DNA of 20,059 nucleotides, taken from an uncultured Clostridium sp. GTDB taxonomy: Bacteria; Bacillota; Clostridia; TANB77; CAG-508. Of the stretch, positions 14,084-20,059 are shown piece after piece. Under the pieces are notes generated by a model that was not told where the DNA came from, did not search any database, and saw only the letters and a program-made list of their open reading frames with translations. The first letter of the stretch is position 1. The number at the start of each line of letters is the position of its first letter. Both the position numbers and the translations under genes were made by a program. The DNA lies in contig USGK01000028.1 in NCBI GenBank assembly GCA_900554175.1, forward strand, positions 1 through 20,059, given 5' to 3'.

Positions 14084-15052
14084 TTATACTATTTGATAAC
14101 TTATTAATTCAATTTTATTTGATATTAATTCTTCGTTTACATCTATTTTTTTAAAAAGTTCTGTTGATAGATATTTTTTATTATCATCAGCAAAAACTGT
14201 AACCACAGCATCATTTACTTGTTCTTTTAATAATACACTTCCTAAAAAATTGGCCCCTGAAGAAATCCCCACTCCTATTCCTAAATCTTTTGCAATTTTT
14301 CTTGACATATTAATTGCATCATCATCATTTATTAATATTATTTTATCAATTTTATTTTTATCTAATAAAAGTGGAATAAAATCATCGCCAATACCTTCTA
14401 TCTTGTGTTGTCCTAATATTTTTTTACCAGAAATAATTGGCATTTTATCTGGTTCTATTGCTGTTATACATACATCATTATATTTTTCTTTTAGCTTTTT
14501 GCCTATTCCCATTAATGTTCCACCTGTTCCTACTCCAGATACAAATCCTCCAATTCTTATAGGAACTTGATTTATAATTTCTTCTCCTGTTGTATTATAA
14601 TGTGCACTTGTATTATCTTCGTTTTCAAATTGATTTGCTAAGAAACCATTTATATTTTTTGCTAATTTCTTGGATTCTTCAACACATTTAATAAAACCTC
14701 CTTCTTCTTTAGAAATGAGGTGAACTTTTGCTCCATATTCCTTCATTAAATCTATTCTTTCTTTGCTTACCCAATCAGGCATAAAAATATATACAGGATG
14801 TTTATAATAGCATCCTAATGCTGATAAAGAGATTCCAGTATTTCCACTTGTTGCTTCAACTATGGGCATATTTTCTTTTAGAATTCCTTTTTTCTTCGCA
14901 TTGTTTATTATATAAAATGCTACTCTGTCTTTTATACTACCAGTTAAATTAAAAAATTCTAATTTTGAATAAATACAATTATTTATTCCTTTATATTTAT
15001 AATCAATTTTAACCATTGGAGTATTTCCAATAACTTCATTACCTCTGAACAT
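14084..15052 (-). CDS. cysK: Cysteine synthase (O-acetylserine sulfhydrylase)
   Basis: A PLP-dependent enzyme that makes cysteine from O-acetylserine and sulfide. It has 322 residues, normal for the family. The N-terminal EVIGNTPMVKI is followed by PLP lysine K41 in LTGSIKDRVAFYII. The substrate loop is TSGNTG (68-73), the phosphate-binding loop GFVSGVGTGGTLMG (about 168-181), and the pyridine-N serine lies in GISSGANFLG. The C-terminus VTVFADDNKKYLSTELF is typical of CysK rather than of threonine-family relatives. AAGGAGG precedes the ATG by about seven bases. It is monocistronic, with a possible promoter at 15076-15106. A role as a cystathionine-β-synthase-like enzyme is less likely. Confidence 0.92.
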   Translation of the reverse strand: MFRGNEVIGNTPMVKIDYKYKGINNCIYSKLEFFNLTGSIKDRVAFYIINNAKKKGILKENMPIVEATSGNTGISLSALGCYYKHPVYIFMPDWVSKERIDLMKEYGAKVHLISKEEGGFIKCVEESKKLAKNINGFLANQFENEDNTSAHYNTTGEEIINQVPIRIGGFVSGVGTGGTLMGIGKKLKEKYNDVCITAIEPDKMPIISGKKILGQHKIEGIGDDFIPLLLDKNKIDKIILINDDDAINMSRKIAKDLGIGVGISSGANFLGSVLLKEQVNDAVVTVFADDNKKYLSTELFKKIDVNEELISNKIELISYQIV

Positions 15053-15075
15053 AAATACCTCCTTATATTCAAAAT

Positions 15076-15106
15076 ATTATATTCATAAATGTTTTAACTT
15101 GTTCAA
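15076..15106 (-). promoter_or_regulatory. Possible cysK promoter
   Basis: On the minus strand, TTGAAC (15101-15106) and TATAAT (15076-15081) are 19 bases apart, longer than ideal. The gap between the divergent genes (15053-15246) shows no T-box or other leader structure that I can recognise. Confidence 0.4.
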
Positions 15107-15200
15107 ATTTTAATTAATTTTATTTTAATTATTTTTTTGCTGTAACAATATAATTAAATGTCTCTAAAATAGTCATAACCATACCTTCCAAAAAAAAACA

Positions 15201-15229
15201 TTGATTCTTCTCTTTAAATCTCCTATAAT
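15201..15229 (+). promoter_or_regulatory. σA-type promoter of the PF10091 glycoside hydrolase gene
   Basis: TTGATT (15201-15206) and TATAAT (15224-15229) are 17 bases apart. The ATG at 15247 is only about 17 bases after the -10. The leader is therefore very short and just holds the RBS AAGGTGA. Confidence 0.65.
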
Positions 15230-15246
15230 AAATTTAAGGTGATTTT

Positions 15247-16485
15247 ATGAAATTATTTAAGTGTTATGGAAAAAAACTTTTATTAAAAGAATTAAGAAAA
15301 AGCTATAATTTCTTTGTTAAAGAAATTAACCTAAAAAAACAAAGTAATGGATACGGTCTTATAAGAGACAAAACAATATTAGCTAAGGATATCTCAAATA
15401 TTGCATCTGTTGGGTACGGACTAGCTGCATTAATAGTGGGTGTAGAACATAAATGGATTAGCTATCAAAAAGCTTATGAGCGAGCAGACAAAACTTTAGA
15501 CACATTCTTAAATAATGTTGAAGGAAAAAACGGATTCTATTACCATTTTGTTAATATGGAAACAGGCAAAAGAGAATGGAATTGTGAAATATCCATAATA
15601 GACACTGCTATTTTTTTATGTGGTGCAATTACAGTTGGTGAATATTTTAAAGGAATTATACAAGAGAAAGCTGAAAAAATATATAGAAACATAAATTGGG
15701 AATGGTACAGAAATAAAGAGACCAATTATTTTTATATGGGATATAAACCAGAGATTGGCTTTTGGGGACATTGGGATATGTATGCAGAACAATTAATGTT
15801 ATACATTCTAGGAGTTGCATCGCCTACATTCCCCGTAGATACAAGTGTATATTATAACTTTAAAAGAAAACAAGCTGATTATGGCAATATAAAAAATATA
15901 ATTTATACATATTATGGGACATTATTTACATATCAATATTCACATGCTTGGATAAATTTTAAAGGCCTAAAAGATAAAGATAATATTGATTGGTTTAAAA
16001 ACTCAATAAATGCTACCAAAGCTAATCGACAATATTGTATAGATAATATGAATAAATATAAAACATTTAATGAAAACTCTTGGGGACTAACATCTTGCTT
16101 AAGTCCAAAAGGATATAACGCATTTGGAGCTAAACCCTGCGAAATAGATTTAAATTTACAAAATGACGGAACAGTTGCTCCTTGTGGCGCCATTGGTTCA
16201 ATTATATTTACTCCTGAAGAAAGCTTAAAGGCTATGGAATATTTTTATAATAATTTTAAAAATATATATGGCAAATATGGCTTTAAAGATGCTTATAATT
16301 TAGAGGGACATACTCCATGGTTTTCTAAAGAGTATATTGGAATCGACAAAGGTATTGAAGTCATAATGATCGAAAACTATTTAAATGGTACAATATGGAA
16401 ATATTTTATGATGAATAAATATGTTCAAAAGGGCTTAAATAAACTAGGTTTTAAAAATACTATATGTTCATCATTATTAGTATAA
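15247..16485 (+). CDS. Glucoamylase-domain (PF10091/GH144-type) protein
   Basis: A 412-residue (α/α)6-barrel protein of the COG5368/PF10091 family, which includes GH144 endo-β-1,2-glucanases. Family stretches in order are YGLIRDKT, ISNIASVGYGLAALIVG (50-66), GFYYHFVNMETGKREW, CEISIIDTAIFLCG, GFWGHWDMYAEQLMLYILG, YQYSHAWINFKG, WGLTSCLSPKGYNAFGAKP, GTVAPCGAIGSIIFTPEESL, YGFKDAYNLE, and the C-terminal WFSKEYIGIDKGIEVIMIEN. There is no signal peptide, unlike many GH144 enzymes, so it probably acts on intracellular or imported oligosaccharides. β-1,2-glucan specificity is inferred from the family. It is monocistronic, with its own promoter and a strong terminator. RBS is AAGGTGA. Confidence 0.87.
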   Translation: MKLFKCYGKKLLLKELRKSYNFFVKEINLKKQSNGYGLIRDKTILAKDISNIASVGYGLAALIVGVEHKWISYQKAYERADKTLDTFLNNVEGKNGFYYHFVNMETGKREWNCEISIIDTAIFLCGAITVGEYFKGIIQEKAEKIYRNINWEWYRNKETNYFYMGYKPEIGFWGHWDMYAEQLMLYILGVASPTFPVDTSVYYNFKRKQADYGNIKNIIYTYYGTLFTYQYSHAWINFKGLKDKDNIDWFKNSINATKANRQYCIDNMNKYKTFNENSWGLTSCLSPKGYNAFGAKPCEIDLNLQNDGTVAPCGAIGSIIFTPEESLKAMEYFYNNFKNIYGKYGFKDAYNLEGHTPWFSKEYIGIDKGIEVIMIENYLNGTIWKYFMMNKYVQKGLNKLGFKNTICSSLLV

Positions 16486-16519
16486 TTTATCTCATTTAAT
16501 ATATTTTAAAATTTTAAAC

Positions 16520-16562
16520 AAAACACAGATACCATAAAAATTTATGGTATCTGTGTTTTTTA
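16520..16562. terminator. Strong bidirectional terminator
   Basis: A 19-bp perfect stem AAAACACAGATACCATAAA (16520-16538) / TTTATGGTATCTGTGTTTT (16541-16559) has a two-base loop, so the tip must open. T-tracts follow on both strands. It serves the converging glycoside hydrolase and leucine-rich-repeat genes. Confidence 0.85.
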
Positions 16563-16572
16563 GCTAATTATC

Positions 16573-17214
16573 TTATTTAATATTTTTAATTCCAAAAGCA
16601 GCTCTGCATATTTTTTGTAGAGTTTCTTCTGTTGGAACACTAAATTCTGGGATTTTTGATCCCAAAAAAACGTTATAGGCTATCTCTTCAATTTTCTCAG
16701 GAATGTTAACACTAATAAGTTCTGTATTCATTCCGAATGCACCTTCTTCAATTACTGTAACATTTTCAGGTATATATACCTTTTTAAGGCTGCATTTCCA
16801 ACAAAGCATACGTGGTATTTTTGTCAAATTTTTTGAAAATTTTATTTCCTTCAACTTACCACAATCAAAAAATGCTCCCTCATTAATAATTTTGGTTCCG
16901 TCAGGTATCACGACTCTCTCTAGCTTACTACAGCCCAAGAAAGCGTAACTACCTATCTCTTGCACACTTTTGGGGATTACAATCTTCTTTAGCATTTTGC
17001 AATTAGCAAAACTAAAATTCCCTATTCTAGTTATTCCCTCCGGAAGAATTATTTCCGTTATTCTCTTCTTTTTTGACCATCCCTTAAGAATTTCAATTTC
17101 GCGTTCCGAAAAAGCTGAATCTCCCACTTCAGTAAATCCATAAGGTACTACTACAGCACCACCTTTTGAATTTTCTACAAGTTTCCGTGCCATTTCCCAA
17201 TCAAGTTCCTTCAT
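16573..17214 (-). CDS. BspA-like leucine-rich repeat protein (LRR_5)
   Basis: A 213-residue protein made of about six LRR_5-type repeats with the pattern I-x-x-F-x-x-C-x-x-L-x-x-I-x-I-P-x-x-V. Examples are RIGNFSFANCKMLKKIVIPK, EIGSYAFLGCSKLERVVIPD, IINEGAFFDCGKLKEIKFSK and VIEEGAFGMNTELISVNIPE. There is no signal peptide or anchor, so it is probably cytosolic, unlike surface BspA proteins. The N-terminal 45 residues are not repeat. AGGAGG precedes the ATG by about eight bases. It is likely a protein-binding scaffold; the partner is unknown. Confidence 0.87.
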   Translation of the reverse strand: MKELDWEMARKLVENSKGGAVVVPYGFTEVGDSAFSEREIEILKGWSKKKRITEIILPEGITRIGNFSFANCKMLKKIVIPKSVQEIGSYAFLGCSKLERVVIPDGTKIINEGAFFDCGKLKEIKFSKNLTKIPRMLCWKCSLKKVYIPENVTVIEEGAFGMNTELISVNIPEKIEEIAYNVFLGSKIPEFSVPTEETLQKICRAAFGIKNIK

Positions 17215-17376
17215 TAAAGAAAACCTCCTAATAAATTATTGCAACTGTTTTTAAATAAGATTTTATATTTTATAATTATTCTTTTGTAACTATAATCTTA
17301 ATAATAGATTATAAAAACATTTAATAATTGTTTAATAAAAAAACAATCTTATCTTTTCAACAATTAGCTAAATATT

Positions 17377-17406
17377 AGTATATCATAATAGTTCCTATAT
17401 TTTCAA
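17377..17406 (-). promoter_or_regulatory. Promoter of the leucine-rich repeat gene
   Basis: On the minus strand, TTGAAA (17401-17406) and TATACT (17377-17382) are 18 bases apart. It lies just past the PBP stop codon and leaves a leader of about 155 bases rich in A and T. No riboswitch fold is recognisable there. Confidence 0.55.
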
Positions 17407-17424
17407 GACTTTTAGATTAAATAT

Positions 17425-19470
17425 TTAAATAATGTTGATTAATGTTCTAATTTTTCTTATTAAATAATGACTTCCACCATTATTATTTTTTTGAGTATTT
17501 TCAACCATACTTATAATAAGTATATCATTTCCAGTTTTATTAATAGTAAAACAATCAAACCATCCTAAAGTTCCACTTTCAGTATCTGTACTTGATTTTT
17601 TTAATTCTGCCGTTCCAGTTTTACCAGCTATTGTTATTCCATTTAATTTCATATCATTTGCTGTTCCTTCAGGATTCTCTACAACTTGTATTAAATCATT
17701 TTTTACAATATTAGCTGCTTCTGACTTAAAAACATTTTCTTTTAAATATGTTTTTTCGTTTTCTTTTTTGTATTCTATGTATGGCTTTATCATATTTCCA
17801 CTATTAACGAAAGCTGAATATATAGATGCCATATGTATTGGGTTTACCAAAATATCTCCCTGACCATATCCTGAATCTGCAATTTTCTTTTCTGTTAGAA
17901 TTTCTTTTTCAGAATTCGAATATTGTGATTTATTAAATGATAATGGAAAATTTATTAATTTATCTATTTCTTCGTTAAATCCTATTTTATCCAAACTAGA
18001 ACAAAATTCATCTTTTCCAATTTGTATTGCAGCTTGAGCAAAGAATATATTATCTGAATGTATTAATGCATTTGAGATATTTTTATTTCCATTATATGCT
18101 GTCAATGTAGTAACGTAGTTATTCCCCCAACTTGAATCCTTTTGCCATTTTAAACCTGAATAGCTAAATGTTGTTTCCGAGCTAATTTTCCCCGTTGTTA
18201 AGCCTATTGCTGCTGTAATTGGTTTAAATGTTGAACCAGGACAGTAACTTTGTAAAAATCTGTTATACAAAGGTTTGTTTTCATCATTTCTAACTTCTTC
18301 CCATTTTGATGTTGTCATTCCTAATACAAAATCATTCGAATTATACGATGGTGTGCTTACCGCTGCTAATAGCTCTCCTGATGTAGGATTCATTACAACA
18401 AAAAAACCTTTATCTGATTTCATTTGATTATACAAATTTTTTTGAATGTTACTATCAATTGTCAATTTAACATCTGTCCCATCTTTTTTATCTTGTTTTG
18501 CTAATGTTTTTAATTTTTTTTCTTTTTCATCAACTATATAAATTTCAGTTCCATCTATCCCTCTTAAAGTATCTTCATAAGCTTGTTCCAACCCTAATTT
18601 ACCTATTATACTATTTAAATTATAACCTTTACCTTCTTTGGTTTTTAGTTCATCAGCATTTATTTTTTGAACATAACCAATTAAATGTGCCGCTTCCTCT
18701 CCTAATGGATATACTCTTGCACTTTCACTCGATATTTTAATTCCTGGTATTTGTAACAATTGATTTTTCAATTCTGTATTATCTTTTGATATTTTCTTTA
18801 TAGGTACAAAAGTATCATCTTTAACATAAGATGCTGATAATTGTTTGTTAATATATTCTAATGATACCCCTGTCAAATTAGAGATATTTTCTAAATTTCT
18901 TTCCTTATTTTCTCCTAATTTTCCAGGTACGATTCCTACACTAGATATACTACCATTTTCAGCAAGTTTTGCTCCATTTCTGTCTATAATCTCTCCTCTT
19001 TTAGATGCTAGTGTATCAACTACAACCTTATCTGTATCATTTAATTCAGGAAAAATTAATTTAGAAGACCAATCTATTTTGTATGTCTTATTTTCATTTA
19101 ATAATTTCATTTCGTTTGAAAATGTTACAATTCCAGCTGAAGTCGACATAGTTTCATTATATGAAATTCTATATGCATTATCTTCTTTATTTTTATCTTT
19201 CAATTCAATTTTTAAGTCATATGCATCTATTCCTTCATAAATCTTTTTATTTCTTTTTATAAAGTCATCTAGTGATATTTTTGACTTCGAACTTTCCGAA
19301 ATTAATTCATACATCTCTTCATATTTCTTTTCATTTATTAGCGATATATAATTATTTAATGTATCTTCAGGTTTAAGTTCATTTTTGTTAACTATAAATA
19401 TCCCCACTGTAATTGCAATTATCAGTATTATTCCTATTAAACTTATAATTAGTATTTTCTTATTTTTCAT
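17425..19470 (-). CDS. Class B penicillin-binding protein with MecA_N domain
   Basis: A peptidoglycan DD-transpeptidase anchored in the membrane. ATG 19470 (MKNKKILIIS) is preferred over 19482, where AAGGA touches the start codon. Numbering here is from 19482. There is a membrane anchor at about 8-31, a MecA_N/NTF2-like domain (36-145, PEDTLNNYISLINEKKYEEM), the PBP dimerisation domain (KRGEIIDRNG, 161-170; YPLGEEAAHLIGYVQKI), and the transpeptidase domain with SxxK at S417-K420 (PGSTFK), SDN (476-478) and KTGT (621-624). The domain order matches PBP2a of Staphylococcus and PBP5 of Enterococcus, which bind β-lactams poorly. Many Clostridia carry such proteins as housekeeping PBPs, so resistance is not implied. 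It follows a small coiled-coil membrane protein by about 50 bases, probably as one operon. Confidence 0.92.
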   Translation of the reverse strand: MKNKKILIISLIGIILIIAITVGIFIVNKNELKPEDTLNNYISLINEKKYEEMYELISESSKSKISLDDFIKRNKKIYEGIDAYDLKIELKDKNKEDNAYRISYNETMSTSAGIVTFSNEMKLLNENKTYKIDWSSKLIFPELNDTDKVVVDTLASKRGEIIDRNGAKLAENGSISSVGIVPGKLGENKERNLENISNLTGVSLEYINKQLSASYVKDDTFVPIKKISKDNTELKNQLLQIPGIKISSESARVYPLGEEAAHLIGYVQKINADELKTKEGKGYNLNSIIGKLGLEQAYEDTLRGIDGTEIYIVDEKEKKLKTLAKQDKKDGTDVKLTIDSNIQKNLYNQMKSDKGFFVVMNPTSGELLAAVSTPSYNSNDFVLGMTTSKWEEVRNDENKPLYNRFLQSYCPGSTFKPITAAIGLTTGKISSETTFSYSGLKWQKDSSWGNNYVTTLTAYNGNKNISNALIHSDNIFFAQAAIQIGKDEFCSSLDKIGFNEEIDKLINFPLSFNKSQYSNSEKEILTEKKIADSGYGQGDILVNPIHMASIYSAFVNSGNMIKPYIEYKKENEKTYLKENVFKSEAANIVKNDLIQVVENPEGTANDMKLNGITIAGKTGTAELKKSSTDTESGTLGWFDCFTINKTGNDILIISMVENTQKNNNGGSHYLIRKIRTLINII

Positions 19471-19521
19471 AATCACTTTCATTCCTTATTATCTAATCTT
19501 ATTATTTTTAATCTTTATTTA

Positions 19522-19812
19522 TTATTCCAAATTATTAACTTCATTATGATTTCCTAGATAAAATTTTTCTTTATAGCATTGTTCAATTATTTCATTTTTC
19601 TCTTCCTCTGTTAATACTCTTTTATTTTCCTTTATTTTTCTATTTATTTTTTCAACAACATTTTCCATTGTTATATCTAGTCTTTTAGTTGAATAAATTT
19701 TTTGATCTAATGCAATCCTCTTTTCTATTTTTTCTTCCCTATCCATAAAAAAGTATACTGCTAATCCTAAGCCTAACAATATCCCTAAAACAAAATATGT
19801 ATATTGGTTCAT
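19522..19812 (-). CDS. Small single-pass membrane protein with coiled coil
   Basis: A 96-residue protein. An N-terminal transmembrane segment (about 4-23, YTYFVLGILLGLGLAVYFFM) is followed by a highly charged helix (DREEKIEKRIALDQKIYSTK onward) likely to form a coiled coil, inside the cell by the positive-inside rule. GGGAGG precedes the ATG by about nine bases. It is immediately upstream of the class B PBP on the same strand, suggesting a cell-wall or division-related helper. The family is not recognised. Confidence 0.7.
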   Translation of the reverse strand: MNQYTYFVLGILLGLGLAVYFFMDREEKIEKRIALDQKIYSTKRLDITMENVVEKINRKIKENKRVLTEEEKNEIIEQCYKEKFYLGNHNEVNNLE

Positions 19813-20059
19813 AAATAAATTCCTCCCTCATTAACAATATAATTCAACATATTAAACACATTTTCCTACTTTGATATACTTTGTTCAATTTATTCAATAA
19901 AAACAAAAAGAAGCAAAAGTAATTTTTCTAAAATTTTTTTCATTTATAATATACACTAAAATGAAAATTATTTCAATACATAACAAAAAAGATACAATAA
20001 TAAATTGTATGTTAGTCAATGATGTGAAACAAATTCGTTCAAATAATATGATTGAATTT
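19813..20059. other. Upstream gap with a possible partial gene at the window edge
   Basis: No gene is certain. On the plus strand an open frame starts at ATG 19961 and runs 33 codons to the window end (MKIISIHNKKDTIINCMLVN onward). TATAAT lies at 19945-19950, but there is no SD, so it would be a nearly leaderless start. It may be the start of a divergent gene or chance. I see no convincing promoter for the minus-strand gene at 19812. Confidence 0.3.

Noticed and set aside
17425..19470. An acquired mecA-type resistance gene
   Set aside because: The MecA_N domain layout is shared by many housekeeping clostridial PBPs, base composition fits its neighbours, and no regulator or cassette surrounds it.
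1..20059. CRISPR arrays, tRNA or rRNA genes
   Set aside because: No regularly spaced repeats, cloverleaf pattern or rRNA sequence was seen on either strand.

Overview
The window is very AT-rich DNA using the standard genetic code, with SD-led genes and σA-type promoters. It carries a spore-coat locus (cotJB-cotJC). Together these point to a low-GC, endospore-forming Firmicute, most likely a Clostridia-type anaerobe. The lineage is an inference; no rRNA or other marker is present to fix it.

Layout. (1) 1-59 is the end of cotJB. (2) 60-8387 is cotJC, a manganese-catalase-like spore coat protein, split in two by a 7,734-bp element bounded by the core dinucleotide GT at 411-412 and 8145-8146. 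Joining the halves at GT restores an uninterrupted 197-codon cotJC with the junction peptide PFTASVLAVKGDP. (3) The element carries, left to right, all on the minus strand: a large serine recombinase, a 37-codon small ORF just upstream of it, a GNAT acetyltransferase, a DUF5710-type zinc-binding protein, a 3' remnant of an AAA ATPase gene, a RhuM-family protein, a membrane protein plus a zinc-finger protein in one operon, and a frameshifted replication-initiator-like HTH gene. Its right end holds a striking palindrome that looks like an extra recombinase site. (4) 8388-20059 looks like ordinary chromosome: a small membrane protein, guaA, guaB, a murI copy with a frameshift, a kinase-like protein of unknown role, cysK, a PF10091/GH144-type glycoside hydrolase, a BspA-like leucine-rich repeat protein, and a MecA_N-type penicillin-binding protein preceded by a small coiled-coil membrane protein.

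How it may work. The recombinase, its promoter and both att sites look intact, while part of the cargo is decayed. The reconstructed attP has two 23-bp arms (18 of 23 positions matching) exactly flanking the GT. cotJC is expected to be expressed only in the mother cell. The simplest exciting reading is a sporulation-linked gene-reconstitution system analogous to skin/sigK or SPβ/spsM: the element interrupts cotJC in the germ line and is cut out in the terminal mother cell. The split, the att geometry and the in-frame restoration are read directly from the sequence. Developmental control is inference, since any precise excision restores attB.

The flanking metabolic genes form a probable minus-strand unit: kinase-like gene, murI, guaB, guaA. 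guaB and guaA are consecutive steps from IMP to GMP.
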